In this document: positions 45,358-53,913 of the stretch, piece after piece
How positions within the stretch are numbered: the stretch's first letter is position 1
How the letters are laid out: each line of letters opens with the position of its first letter
Notes under the pieces: generated by a model
What the model was told of the DNA's origin: nothing
Seen by the model: only the letters and a program-made list of their open reading frames with translations
Database searches by the model: none
Assembly: GCF_001968815.1 (NCBI RefSeq)
Contig: NZ_MIEQ01000044.1
Coordinates: 434,001 to 498,000 of the forward strand
From: Motiliproteus sp. MSK22-1
GTDB lineage: Bacteria; Pseudomonadota; Gammaproteobacteria; Pseudomonadales; Balneatricaceae
Reading direction: 5' to 3'
DNA: 64,000 bases
Translations under genes and position numbers: made by a program

Positions 45358-46215
45358 CTACTCGGATAGCTGCTTACTAACGATCTCCAAAACAGTGTTA
45401 ACCTCATCGATATTCATCTGCCCTGGCGCCGAACTTGTCCGTCCTACAGCAAAGGTAACGGCGGACCCAAAAACCCCACCGATCATTCGACTTAATGAGC
45501 CGTAAGCCCCCATCGACATGGTAATCAGCGGTATCTGTAACGCCTGATTAGCCTTGAGCGTCGCGCTCAGTAAACGAAGTACATCATCCAGCCCATCAGG
45601 CATCACCGCCACCTTGGCAATATCAGCTCCCGCAGCTTCAGCATCCAGCAATTTTTGCACAATATCATCTTCAGAAGGAGTACAGCTGAAATTATGATAG
45701 GAGACAACCAGACCCAATTGATGCTGCTGGCACAAGGCTCTCAGATAGTCCAGATTATCTGCAGGATTACTAAGCTCATAATCGATCAGGTCCACACTTC
45801 GGCTTGCGCAGACAGCAGTATACATCTGTACCACTTCGTCCTCCGAAAGGGGTATCCTCTGCCCCCCTTCATGCTCCGCTCGACGGGTAAACAATAACGG
45901 AATATCTGCGATTACAGATTTAATCTGACGAGCCGCTTCAACCACTTTATCGGTATCGGAAATATCGGTAAAAAAATCAACCCGCCATTCAATCAGATCT
46001 GGAGTTTTGACGATTATCGCCCGAGCCTCCTCTAACAAATCACTAATATTACTGGCCACTAAAGGACAACAAACCAAAGGTTGCTTACCCTTACTGACAG
46101 CTTGACCCTTTATTTTGATCTGTTTTTCAGTTTTCAAGATAGTATCCGGAAAGTAGGTTGGTACGAGTCTCACAGTGTGAGCGCCAGAGCATATATTCTC
46201 AAGAATGAAAGTCAA
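45358..46215 (-). CDS. aroD: 3-dehydroquinate dehydratase, type I
   Basis: A 285-residue type I dehydroquinase. The Schiff-base Lys is in ADIAKVAVMPD and the catalytic His in LVVSYHNFSCTPS; PDLIEWRVDFF holds the substrate-binding Glu/Arg. The N-terminal 35-40 residues exceed the family norm (E. coli about 252), so an internal start is possible, but no better one has a ribosome site that I can name. It interconverts dehydroquinate and dehydroshikimate. It is convergent with the PBP gene. As many marine gammaproteobacteria use type II AroQ for biosynthesis, this copy may be catabolic. Confidence 0.87.
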   Translation of the reverse strand: MTFILENICSGAHTVRLVPTYFPDTILKTEKQIKIKGQAVSKGKQPLVCCPLVASNISDLLEEARAIIVKTPDLIEWRVDFFTDISDTDKVVEAARQIKSVIADIPLLFTRRAEHEGGQRIPLSEDEVVQMYTAVCASRSVDLIDYELSNPADNLDYLRALCQQHQLGLVVSYHNFSCTPSEDDIVQKLLDAEAAGADIAKVAVMPDGLDDVLRLLSATLKANQALQIPLITMSMGAYGSLSRMIGGVFGSAVTFAVGRTSSAPGQMNIDEVNTVLEIVSKQLSE

Positions 46216-46358
46216 CTAAAGCCAATCAAAGGCCCTACTCTAAGCCATTTACTCACTTATCTTCTACCTTCCAGCCAGAGGTAACATCAATAAACCACTC
46301 CAGAAACATCTGAATCAAGCAGTATTTATAAAATATCATAAATACGAATCATTATTGT

Positions 46359-46386
46359 TTGCATTAGCATAAATATTGTGTAGAAT
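46359..46386 (+). promoter_or_regulatory. Sigma-70 type promoter of the candidate ncRNA
   Basis: TTGCAT (46359-46364), 16-base spacer, TAGAAT (46381-46386) on the plus strand, 7-8 bases before a likely start near 46393. The region up to the aroD start contains no other element that I recognise. Confidence 0.5.
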
Positions 46387-46392
46387 AGCCTT

Positions 46393-46868
46393 AACAAAGA
46401 AGCAACAGGCAATATATTAGTTAAGCGCTTTGATCCACTATCTCCTCCCAGGATAGATAGTAGTCATCCCCGCTCCAGGATGGGCCGGAGGTGGTTAACC
46501 GATGCACGGAAGCGTCGAAGGATCAGTTGCCCTGATACAGCGCTGAAAAGCTGCTTTGTTACTCCTGCAGGACCATGCGGAGCACGTTAATCTGGGCCCA
46601 TTTATCGTGAGCCGCCATGGCCCTGTACCAACTGGATACAACCGTTGCTGCCTAACCCACAGCACACTGACTTACGGAAGAGACAACCAGAAGGAGAGGT
46701 AATCAAGGATCTCTGCATAGCAGACTGAAATGGAGTTCAGGTAACAATAGGTTTTATACCGTGGCCTGCCATATTGAGTAGACTCTTACGCCGATCTGCT
46801 CACTATGCACCGCTACCAGCCAAAAAACCAGGACGGCCTCTTTCCCCACAGAAAAGGCCGTTTTTTTG
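46393..46868 (+). ncRNA. Candidate CsrB/RsmZ-type regulatory RNA
   Basis: No protein-coding frame covers this 475-bp stretch, yet it has a promoter-like element upstream and a strong intrinsic terminator at its end. It has thirteen GGA motifs between 46451 and 46833 (starts at 46451, 46478, 46487, 46508, 46520, 46570, 46579, 46634, 46676, 46693, 46707, 46732 and 46831), several in CAGGAT/AAGGAT/CAGGAC context, the binding motif of CsrA/RsmA. CsrB RNAs of enterobacteria and vibrios have about this length and titrate CsrA by such motifs. Density is lower than in E. coli CsrB (about 22 in 369 nt), and not all sit in clear hairpin loops. The alternative is an unknown leader or small RNA. Confidence 0.45.
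46833..46867 (+). terminator. Strong intrinsic terminator (bidirectional)
   Basis: ACGGCCT (46833-46839) pairs with AGGCCGT (46855-46861), followed by seven T on the plus strand. On the minus strand the stem is followed by GGTTTTTTGG, so it may act both ways. Confidence 0.75.
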
Positions 46869-46998
46869 GTTTCAGAAGCTGTTTGATCCCAGAACCTGCA
46901 AGCCCGCAGGACCTTCTGGCCAATAGCAGGACCTTCTAGCCAATAGAAACACCAGGATGCCTGAACAGCTCACCAACCTCATGCCTCGTTAATCACAC

Positions 46999-47634
46999 TC
47001 AGTTTGTTCGCGTTGCAATCACCTTCAAGCCGATAGCCACCATGGCCCCTCCAAGAACACGATCAATCCAATGACCAACAGCGTTAAACCGCCGACTGAC
47101 CGATGGATTGGAAAGAAGGATAACAACCATCGAAAACCAGCCCAGCTGAATTAACATCATCCATACACCATAGATGGCAATCTGATACAGCGGCATATCA
47201 GGCGATAGCACCACTGTAAACAGCGAGACAAAATAGATTGGCGCTTTGGGGTTTAACGCATTACACAAAAAACCAATACCCACTGTTTTTGCCGCAGAGT
47301 TGCGTTCTATCGTTTTAGCAATAGGTTCAGAATTGACCGAAGGCCTGGCCCTAAGCCCCTTGATTCCAAGGTAAATAAGATAGCCACCACCCAGCAACTT
47401 AATAACCCAAAGTGCTGCCGCTGAATTTGCGATAATTGCGGCAAGCCCAAAGGAGGAATACAGGATATGAATAGACAAGCCAAGTGCGATGCCAAGACTA
47501 CACAGAAATCCCGATCGACGACCATTCGTCAGCGTTTGTTGTGATACCAGCACAAAGTCGGGACCGGGAGATGCGGCAGCAAGTATATGAATAGAACTGA
47601 TTAGCAATAGCCCTTGAAAAAGATCCATGTCCAC
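46999..47634 (-). CDS. LysE/RhtB family exporter
   Basis: A 211-residue membrane protein, third LysE-type exporter in the window. LAAASPGPDFVLVSQQTLTNGRRSG is the family motif, and CNALNPKAPIYFVSLFTVVLS the second conserved block. It stands alone with about 260 bp of non-coding DNA upstream, in which I see only a short CCGGTCG/GATCGG dyad (near 47812). Substrate unknown. Confidence 0.86.
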   Translation of the reverse strand: MDMDLFQGLLLISSIHILAAASPGPDFVLVSQQTLTNGRRSGFLCSLGIALGLSIHILYSSFGLAAIIANSAAALWVIKLLGGGYLIYLGIKGLRARPSVNSEPIAKTIERNSAAKTVGIGFLCNALNPKAPIYFVSLFTVVLSPDMPLYQIAIYGVWMMLIQLGWFSMVVILLSNPSVSRRFNAVGHWIDRVLGGAMVAIGLKVIATRTN

Positions 47635-47895
47635 CTCTGTTACATTAAAATCAACGTTATTTCCATTAGCTTCAGATATTACGCATATTCAACATCTAAG
47701 AAACCATTTTTTAAGTTTAATAAGTTTATAGGATATAACTATCGAGCAACCATAGCGCTGTGAGTACGCCAAGCCACTTACTAAGCAGATATCTTCAGAA
47801 GCTTAAACCCGGTCGCCGATCGGACTGCGCCCCGAACGAACTCACCTGAACTGCTGCGTCAACACAAGAGATCAGGTATATCAAAGAGTTGACGG

Positions 47896-48750
47896 CTAAG
47901 CCTTCCCAGCTACAATAATGACGAAACTGCCTAATTCTGAACTCATTTCTACTGCCAATGACTGTTCACCTCTTTGCAACAACTCTGCTGCACTGCAAGA
48001 AAAATCGGGTTCCATCCGTTGCGCTTCCAATACTTGTGGCATTGTCTCATTCAACATCTGGCCCAGAATGATATTTAACAACTCCCCCATTCCATCTTCT
48101 GCCAGCACGGAATCGCATTCTTCAGGGGTAATCCCCATAAATCGACTAGCGATATTGATCCGCGACTGGTCATTGCTGGCAAGTCCGATTACAAAGGGAG
48201 GGATCGCCTGAACAGGAATATGGACGCTGTTACCCAAGGTTTCTAAAGTTTCATTTCGCAGTAGGCATTTCAGGTGACAGTGGACTTTAAGCATCCGTAA
48301 AAACAGCTTACCAAAGAAGTCTATACTGTTTAGCAAAACCTCTGCCTGAGGGTGGCCTTCGATGGCTGCGTTCAGCGCTTTAAAAGCATCCTGCGAACTC
48401 TGCTGATGGAGTTCCAACTCGACCAACAGCTGCTCTGAATCGAGATAACCCTCTTCCACCAGAATAGTTCCGATATACTTGTGTTCTTGCTTTTGCAGCC
48501 GCAGCAACTCCTCCATTTGCATGGCAGACAACAAGCCTTCACCCTGAGCGATATCCCCAAAGCGTTTATCCTGAAGAATTTGCTTCTGATTAATCAGTTC
48601 GACCTGTTCGGGACTCAGCATGCTCAGTCTGACAGCCAGTTCTCCCAGCAACGGATGGGATGCCCGCTGAAGATCAATTGCATGCTGCAATTCACTTTCG
48701 CTTAACAACCCCTTTCTCAGGAGAAACTTACCAAATAAGTTTGCTTGCAT
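47896..48750 (-). CDS. Protein with two N-terminal MshEN-like repeats and a CheX-like C-terminal domain
   Basis: A 284-residue soluble protein. Two similar N-terminal segments, FGKFLLRKGLLSESELQHAIDLQ (residues about 6-28) and IGTILVEEGYLDSEQLLVELELH (about 92-114), with a third degenerate one between (FGDIAQGEGLLSAMQMEELLRLQ), resemble the GspE N-terminal/MshEN helical motif that can bind cyclic di-GMP. The C-terminal part (FFGKLFLRMLKVHCH to the end) looks like a CheX/CheC-type phosphatase domain (GMGELLNIILGQMLNE matches the CheX active-site region ExxN). This suggests a chemotaxis or two-component accessory protein regulated by cyclic di-GMP; the combination is inferred by eye. Confidence 0.6.
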   Translation of the reverse strand: MQANLFGKFLLRKGLLSESELQHAIDLQRASHPLLGELAVRLSMLSPEQVELINQKQILQDKRFGDIAQGEGLLSAMQMEELLRLQKQEHKYIGTILVEEGYLDSEQLLVELELHQQSSQDAFKALNAAIEGHPQAEVLLNSIDFFGKLFLRMLKVHCHLKCLLRNETLETLGNSVHIPVQAIPPFVIGLASNDQSRINIASRFMGITPEECDSVLAEDGMGELLNIILGQMLNETMPQVLEAQRMEPDFSCSAAELLQRGEQSLAVEMSSELGSFVIIVAGKA

Positions 48751-49185
48751 TTGAGCTCCTTAGCATGAGCATCTCAAGTACTTCCACTCTAGAGGTTCCG
48801 TCAGCATATAGTCAGAAATCGTTACACAAATTTACTTCTACAACTGACCTGATACCAGCTGATTCTAAACCTGAATATCCAGCTTACTAGATTAGAAGCC
48901 AACTGAGTACAGTCGATAACCCTCAGCGACTATTCTTGTCTGTTCTACATTAAAGATTTTGTCTTAGATTAAAGGCTATTCTCAGGCCTTGCGAAGAGCC
49001 ATCCTTAAGAGACCGAATCGACAATTGGCCATGTCCGTGACCCAGACAGAGCCTGGCCTGGTGGTCCACATTGAGATAAATAAAAATTAATTATTAATAA
49101 TAAAATATCGATAAACGATAATTTTTTGTCGATTAATTATATTTAATATCATACACTCCAGCTATCCAAACAAGAGGTGATAGCT
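48751..49185. other. Intergenic region upstream of the DUF2975 gene
   Basis: 435 bp between divergent genes. The last 110 bp are very AT-rich and contain the inverted repeat TATCG-ATAAA-CGATA (49106-49120) and a further TGTCGATTA half-site (49127-49135), which look like an operator for the HTH protein encoded at 49744. The rest shows no gene or clear hairpin. Confidence 0.5.
49106..49135. promoter_or_regulatory. Putative operator of the DUF2975/HTH pair
   Basis: TATCG (49106-49110) and CGATA (49116-49120) form a dyad, followed by another TCGAT copy (49128-49132). It is 50-80 bp before the DUF2975 ATG, a place where an Xre-type repressor could act. Confidence 0.45.
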
Positions 49186-49734
49186 ATGTCTAACATTCAA
49201 AAGCAAAGCCGCAGGGTGCGTTTATTCCTCCAGCTTCTATTTTTTGTCATTCCTGCTGGCGTAGTTTACTTTTGGTTGACTGCGCAAACTGAGTTCGATC
49301 TCCTTACCAAGGCAGGTGTTATCCAACTCAGTTTTAATATCGATTCTTTAACACAGCTGAATTTATCCTATACCACTCGATTACTGGCTGCATTTGCCAG
49401 TCTGTTGGTAGCGAGCATAGTACTGTATGCATTAAGCATATTAATTCGTCTTTTCCGAAACTACGAAAATGGAAATATTTTTACTCAAGAAAACGCAAGG
49501 TACTACCAGAAACTGGGTTACTGTTTATTTTACTGGGTAGCAGGCGGAGTTATATACGGCGGAGCCATCTCCGTAATTCTGTCATTCAATAACCCCCCGG
49601 GAGAAAGAATACTAAGCCTGGGCTTTGCTGGCATTGATTTTCTGACGATAGTACTTGGCTTTCTGGTATTGATTATTTCCTGGGTAATGAAAGAGGCTTA
49701 CCAAATTGCTGATGAAAACAGCCAGACGATTTAA
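49186..49734 (+). CDS. DUF2975 family membrane protein
   Basis: A 182-residue membrane protein with four hydrophobic segments (residues about 11-30, 60-85, 110-130 and 145-165), matching the DUF2975 family: TRLLAAFASLLVASIVLYALSILIRLFRNYENGNIFTQENARYYQKLGYCLFYW is its typical core. The start is the ATG 49186, six bases after AGAGGTGA. It is nine bases ahead of a small HTH gene, the standard companion of this family. Function unknown. Confidence 0.85.
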   Translation: MSNIQKQSRRVRLFLQLLFFVIPAGVVYFWLTAQTEFDLLTKAGVIQLSFNIDSLTQLNLSYTTRLLAAFASLLVASIVLYALSILIRLFRNYENGNIFTQENARYYQKLGYCLFYWVAGGVIYGGAISVILSFNNPPGERILSLGFAGIDFLTIVLGFLVLIISWVMKEAYQIADENSQTI

Positions 49735-49743
49735 GGAGAGGAT

Positions 49744-49959
49744 ATGACCATCCGTATCGATTTGGACGTAATGATGGCAAAGCGCAAAATGCGCTTGAAA
49801 ACGCTGTCGCAATTGGTGGGCATTACCGAGCAGAATCTATCGGTTCTGAAAAATGGGAAAGCTAAAGCCATTCGCTTCTCAACATTGGACAAAATTTGCC
49901 AGGTTCTTGAATGTCAACCCGGCGATATTCTGGCATATGATCATGAGTTTGAAAGCTAA
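49744..49959 (+). CDS. Small Xre/YozG-like helix-turn-helix regulator
   Basis: A 71-residue single-domain Cro/C1-type HTH protein: MAKRKMRLKTLSQLVGITEQNLSVLKNGKAKAIRFSTLDKICQVLECQPGDIL, the pattern of YozG-like regulators found after DUF2975 genes. An AAGGAGAGG ribosome site precedes the ATG. The two proteins probably work as a membrane protein/regulator pair. Confidence 0.88.
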   Translation: MTIRIDLDVMMAKRKMRLKTLSQLVGITEQNLSVLKNGKAKAIRFSTLDKICQVLECQPGDILAYDHEFES

Positions 49960-49971
49960 GCTCTCACTGCT

Positions 49972-50055
49972 TCACATAACAGATCCAAAACCTGTCAGCA
50001 TTAGTGAGGCAAGCACTCCCATAAAAGCAATTCCGTACCAGAAACTTTGGGTCAT
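49972..50055 (-). CDS. Possible 27-residue single-pass membrane protein
   Basis: Minus-strand ORF from ATG 50053-50055 to TGA 49972-49974. It encodes a hydrophobic peptide starting MTQSFWYGIAF and continuing MGVLASLMLTGFGSVM, which would make one membrane helix. GGGGAGAGGAGAAA right before the ATG is an excellent ribosome site. Upstream on the same strand is a hairpin plus T-run at 50092-50108 that would stop or attenuate transcripts. Small respiratory or transporter accessory proteins look like this, but no family was recognised. Confidence 0.45.
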   Translation of the reverse strand: MTQSFWYGIAFMGVLASLMLTGFGSVM

Positions 50056-50086
50056 TTTCTCCTCTCCCCTTTAATTTTATTCCCTT

Positions 50087-50108
50087 AAAAAGGGGCTGTA
50101 TCAGCCCC
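50087..50108 (-). terminator. Hairpin with T-run on the minus strand (terminator or attenuator)
   Basis: GGGGCTG-ATA-CAGCCCC on the minus strand followed by TTTTTAAGGG. No minus-strand gene lies to its right, so it may be an attenuator just before the small membrane ORF at 49972-50055. Confidence 0.5.
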
Positions 50109-50258
50109 ATAAAAACTCAATCATAGACCTGTAAAATCTATAGGTTCAGCGTACCTCAAAACAAGCACACACGCAAATACGAATTATTATTATTTACTAT
50201 TACAAATCAGGTTGAATATGCTACTCTAGCGATTCCAACCTATCTTTGTTTGAGTTTT

Positions 50259-50283
50259 AGGCCGCATTAGCGGCCTTTTTTTT
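50259..50283 (+). terminator. Intrinsic terminator
   Basis: AGGCCGC (50259-50265), loop ATTA, GCGGCCT (50270-50276), then seven further T. This is a textbook Rho-independent terminator. The transcript it ends is not identified with certainty. Confidence 0.8.
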
Positions 50284-50352
50284 GCTTACCCACAAAATTT
50301 TTAACCAGTTACAACCCTTCCTGCAAGGTTTAATCAGACAATACCAACAAAT

Positions 50353-50371
50353 GCTATTGATTCTCATTATC
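50353..50371. promoter_or_regulatory. Putative Fur box
   Basis: GCTATTGATTCTCATTATC matches 15 of 19 positions of the classical Fur box GATAATGATAATCATTATC. It overlaps the probable promoter (TTGATT at 50358-50363) of the gene at 50449. Confidence 0.55.
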
Positions 50372-50448
50372 TTTATTTGTTGTAATAATTACCGTTACCA
50401 TTTAGATTTACTGAATATCTGTATCGATACAATGAGTGAGGTAATTTT

Positions 50449-50943
50449 ATGCACCATAGATTCTTATGTGATCACCACCGTGATCAACTACGCAATAATC
50501 CCGAAGCAGCAATAACCTTGTGGTACCGTGGAATGCAGGATGGCGAAACACAGTATGATCTGGCTCTATTGAACAAGGCCGTTGTGTCATTTGGAGGCGC
50601 ATTTGAGGCAGCAGAGATATTATTCGAAGAGCGATTGATTAGCTCCACTATCAGCATCAATCACCTTACCGGATCAAGCATTGTTCTAGCAAAATCTCTG
50701 TATGAAGATGGTCAAACAGACCTATGCAGAACTATTATGCAATCAGTACGCACCAGAATCCATGGAAGGTTGACCGATGAATCACCAAACACCGCCTTTG
50801 GAAAATACGCTGCTGAGTGCCTTTCAATATTGGATAAAACGTATCTCAAGCTGTTTTCAACCCACCAGGATCCTGTCTTATCAACATCAGAACTCAGTAA
50901 TAAAACTATCTTGGATGAAAGCTTTGGACAGACCGTTCACTAG
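50449..50943 (+). CDS. Hypothetical protein, probably iron regulated
   Basis: A 164-residue protein with no signal peptide or membrane segment. Predicted mostly helical, with NNPEAAITLWYRGMQDGETQYDLALLNKAVVSFGGAFEAAEILFEERL near the N-terminus, rather like a TPR/Sel1-type helical hairpin array. A GAGG ribosome site precedes the ATG. The Fur-like box 78 bp upstream suggests derepression at low iron. I recognise no family. It may work in iron or heme handling, but this is only from regulation. Confidence 0.6.
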   Translation: MHHRFLCDHHRDQLRNNPEAAITLWYRGMQDGETQYDLALLNKAVVSFGGAFEAAEILFEERLISSTISINHLTGSSIVLAKSLYEDGQTDLCRTIMQSVRTRIHGRLTDESPNTAFGKYAAECLSILDKTYLKLFSTHQDPVLSTSELSNKTILDESFGQTVH

Positions 50944-51151
50944 AGTGTCAATTAAAAGGCATCTGTTTAAGCTGCTGACTGTATCGCCGATGAAAACCAT
51001 AGATTAATGCAAGTCTTTCAGATCACAATCCCCAGCCAACAGATCAACCCTTTTCGCTTTCCAGCAATCACCGAATGTCTCCGTTCCGGAAATACTACTG
51101 CCCCAACCCGCCAGCAGTCATGGTGATCGATGTCAGGCTCTGGGTTAAGAA

Positions 51152-51184
51152 AAAGCCCAAAGCAGCTATACTGCTTTGGGCTTT
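51152..51184. terminator. Bidirectional intrinsic terminator
   Basis: AAAGCCCAAAGCAG (51152-51165) pairs perfectly with CTGCTTTGGGCTTT (51171-51184) around CTATA. On the minus strand TTTTTC follows, fitting the end of the isocitrate dehydrogenase transcript. On the plus strand TTTCTATTT follows, which may end the gene at 50449. Confidence 0.8.
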
Positions 51185-51257
51185 CTATTTGCCGCGACAA
51201 CGTTTGTTACAGCAATAGATCGCAGACTGCCAATACCTCAGCAACCCGCTGATCAGA

Positions 51258-53504
51258 TCAGCTATTGGCTGCAGCCAGTATCGCGTTCAAGGTAGCACTT
51301 GGGCGCATCACTTTCTTAACAGTCTCACGCTTGGCATGGAAGTAACCATCCAGCTCAGCAGGCTTACCTTGTGCAGCAGCTAGCTCAGCAATGATTTTCT
51401 CTTCATTGTCAGTCAGTTCTTTAGCCAAAGGTGCAAACTGAGCTGCCAGTTCAGCATCCTCCGTTTGTCCAGCCACTGCCTGTGCCCAATACATTCCCAG
51501 ATAGAAATGACTACCACGGTTGTCCAGCTCACCAGTCTTGCGGGAAGGAGATTTATTATTCTCCAGTAGCATGCCCGTAGCCTGATCAAGAGTCTTGGAT
51601 AAAATAGTAATACGAGGATCGTTATTCTTGATCCCCATCTCTTCGAGGGATACGGCCAGGGCCATGAATTCACCCAAAGAGTCCCAACGTAAATGATTCT
51701 CTTCTTCGACCTGCTGCACGTGCTTAGGTGCAGAACCGCCCGCTCCTGTCTCATACATACCGCCACCTTTCAGCATTGGCACAATAGACAGCATCTTTGC
51801 GGAAGTGCCCAGTTCCATTATTGGGAACAGGTCAGTCAGATAGTCACGTAATACGTTACCCGTCACAGAAATGGTATCTCTGCCACGCATCATACGTTCC
51901 ATGCTACGGCGAATGGCTTCGACATAAGTCATGATGCGGATATCCAGACCTTCGGTGTCATGATCCTGGAGGTATAGATTTACTTTTTTGATCAGTTCAA
52001 TATCGTGCGGACGGTTACGATCCAACCAGAAGATAGCAGGCGTATCCGACTGGCGTGAACGAGTAACTGCCAATTTAACCCAGTCACGAACCGGCTCATC
52101 TTTAGTTTGGCAAGCGCGCCAGATATCGCCCTTCTCAACTTCATGCTGGATCAACACGGTACCATCAGCCTTGACTATGCGCATGGTTCCGTCTTCTTCC
52201 ACTTCGAAGGTTTTATCGTGAGAACCGTATTCTTCAGCCTTTTTAGCCATCAGGCCAACATTTGGTACAGTACCCATTGTGGTTGGATCAAATGCACCAT
52301 TGGTTTTACAGAAGTTGATCATTTCCTGATAGATAGTGGAGTAGGTACTCTCAGGCATAACGGCCTTGGTATCTTTAGCCTTACCGTCAGGGCCCCACAT
52401 CTTGCCACCGTTACGGATCATTGCTGGCATAGAGGCATCAACAATCACATCACTGGGAACATGCAGGTTGGTAATTCCCTTAACAGAATCAACCATCGCC
52501 AATTCGGGACGGTTCTCGTAACAGGCATGGATATCTTCCATGATCTCTTCACGCTTGGAGCGAGGCAGAGCTTCTATCTTCTCGTAAACACTGCTTAAAC
52601 CGTTGTTAGGATTAACACCCAACTCCTCAAACAAAGCACCGTGTTTCTCAAAAAGATCTTTGTAAAAAACCGTGACTGCATGACCGAAAACAATGGGGTG
52701 AGAAACCTTCATCATCGTCGCTTTAACATGCAAGGACCACATAACACCAGACTCTTTGGCATCGTTCAGCGATTCTTCAAAAAACTTACACAGAGCCTTG
52801 GCGCTCATAAACATACCGTCAATGATTTCACCGGCTTCCAGGCTCAGCTCTTTCTTAACGGTGACCGTACCATCTTTTGCTACGAACTCAATTCGAACAT
52901 CCGTCGCATCACTCATAGTGACGGACTGCTCGTGGGAGTAAAAGTCTCCACCGCGCATGTAGTCAGCATGAGTACGGGAAGCCATACTCCACTTACCCAT
53001 AGAATGGGGGAATTTTCGGACAAACTGTTTGACGGCGGAAGGAGCACGACGATCAGAGTTCCCTTCACGCAACACCGGGTTTACAGCACTACCGAGAATT
53101 TTTGAGTAGCGATCCAGAATCGCTTTCTCTTCATCAGTCTGAGGATCTTCTGGAAAATCAGGTAACTTGTAACCAGACGCCTGAAGCTCAGTAATACAGG
53201 CATTCAACTGTGGCACAGACGCGGAGATATTCGGTAGCTTGATAATGTTTGCGCTCGGATCCTGAGTCAACTTGCCTAGAAACGCCAGGCCATCTTCTAC
53301 TTTCTGATCTTCGCTTAAATATTCGGGAAATGCAGACAGAATACGTGATCCCAGGGAAATATCGGAGATTTTAACGCCTATGCCAGCGGCAGAGGTAAAG
53401 GTTCTGACAATTGGAAGAAGAGAACAGGTTGCCAATGATGGCGCTTCATCGGTCAGCGTATAGTAGATGGTATGCGAGTTTGTATTCTGAGAGCTGGTGG
53501 TCAT
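51258..53504 (-). CDS. icd: Isocitrate dehydrogenase (NADP), monomeric type
   Basis: A 748-residue monomeric NADP-isocitrate dehydrogenase, the large form unrelated in length to the dimeric E. coli enzyme. The family start is [68 protein letters not shown], and [25 protein letters not shown] carry the substrate and metal residues. I start at the ATG 53504 after AGGGGAT; the frame stays open to 53591 but those residues are not family-like. It converts isocitrate to 2-oxoglutarate in the TCA cycle. Ends before a strong terminator. Confidence 0.94.
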   Translation of the reverse strand: MTTSSQNTNSHTIYYTLTDEAPSLATCSLLPIVRTFTSAAGIGVKISDISLGSRILSAFPEYLSEDQKVEDGLAFLGKLTQDPSANIIKLPNISASVPQLNACITELQASGYKLPDFPEDPQTDEEKAILDRYSKILGSAVNPVLREGNSDRRAPSAVKQFVRKFPHSMGKWSMASRTHADYMRGGDFYSHEQSVTMSDATDVRIEFVAKDGTVTVKKELSLEAGEIIDGMFMSAKALCKFFEESLNDAKESGVMWSLHVKATMMKVSHPIVFGHAVTVFYKDLFEKHGALFEELGVNPNNGLSSVYEKIEALPRSKREEIMEDIHACYENRPELAMVDSVKGITNLHVPSDVIVDASMPAMIRNGGKMWGPDGKAKDTKAVMPESTYSTIYQEMINFCKTNGAFDPTTMGTVPNVGLMAKKAEEYGSHDKTFEVEEDGTMRIVKADGTVLIQHEVEKGDIWRACQTKDEPVRDWVKLAVTRSRQSDTPAIFWLDRNRPHDIELIKKVNLYLQDHDTEGLDIRIMTYVEAIRRSMERMMRGRDTISVTGNVLRDYLTDLFPIMELGTSAKMLSIVPMLKGGGMYETGAGGSAPKHVQQVEEENHLRWDSLGEFMALAVSLEEMGIKNNDPRITILSKTLDQATGMLLENNKSPSRKTGELDNRGSHFYLGMYWAQAVAGQTEDAELAAQFAPLAKELTDNEEKIIAELAAAQGKPAELDGYFHAKRETVKKVMRPSATLNAILAAANS

Positions 53505-53913
53505 AGTATCCCCTGTGTTTTCCGGCTGATGGCCAAGGACTCGAATTCGGTAACTTTTGATTACCACTGCCGCTGTAAAGCCTAAGAGCAACAGATCAAG
53601 CCTAAGGAATGGAAATTCGGCGGCATATTGTATTGCACTTTGGTGTGAACACTAAAGTCGAAAGTGCCATTTTCTGTAAAAATTCTACTAAAAGACTATA
53701 TTTCGACCAATATTAACCGGATCTGATAAGGGTACAGATGATAATTGAGTAGTCAATTTACAACAAGACTTAGAGTATAAATCAGAGCTATCCTTCCAAA
53801 GAAGCAACGATAGCCGATCAAAGATCGACGTTTGATAGCTAAGCAAATCTTCTGGGAGTACTATCAATCCGTTCGAATCGGCTTAAGATTGGCATGAATG
53901 TTTGAGGGAGTGA
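53505..53913. other. Divergent control region of isocitrate dehydrogenase and FrnE-like gene
   Basis: 409 bp. CTTTGGTGTGAACACTAAAG (53638-53657) is an imperfect 20-bp dyad, and GCACTTT (53635-53641) with AAAGTGC (53663-53669) frame it as an outer inverted repeat. This pattern could bind a regulator of icd. AT-rich promoter-like sequence follows to the right; no exact -35/-10 pair is certain. Confidence 0.45.

Larger units (their letters stand above)
50109..50448. other. AT-rich intergenic stretch with a plus-strand terminator and a Fur-box-like site
   Basis: 340 bp without a convincing gene. The GC-rich terminator at 50259-50283 has no assigned upstream gene nearer than the HTH gene at 49744-49959; it may end that operon or a small RNA. 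The Fur-like box at 50353-50371 precedes the gene at 50449. Confidence 0.45.

Noticed and set aside
46245-46270. GacA-box-like dyad upstream of the candidate CsrB RNA
   Set aside because: TCTAAG fits half of the consensus, but the second half does not align.
46331-46360. Fur-box-like AATCATTAT near the ncRNA promoter
   Set aside because: Only about 12 of 19 matches over the full box; weaker than the site at 50353.
50282-50515. 77-codon frame with TTG start overlapping the Fur-box region
   Set aside because: Begins inside a terminator T-run and overlaps the better-supported gene at 50449.
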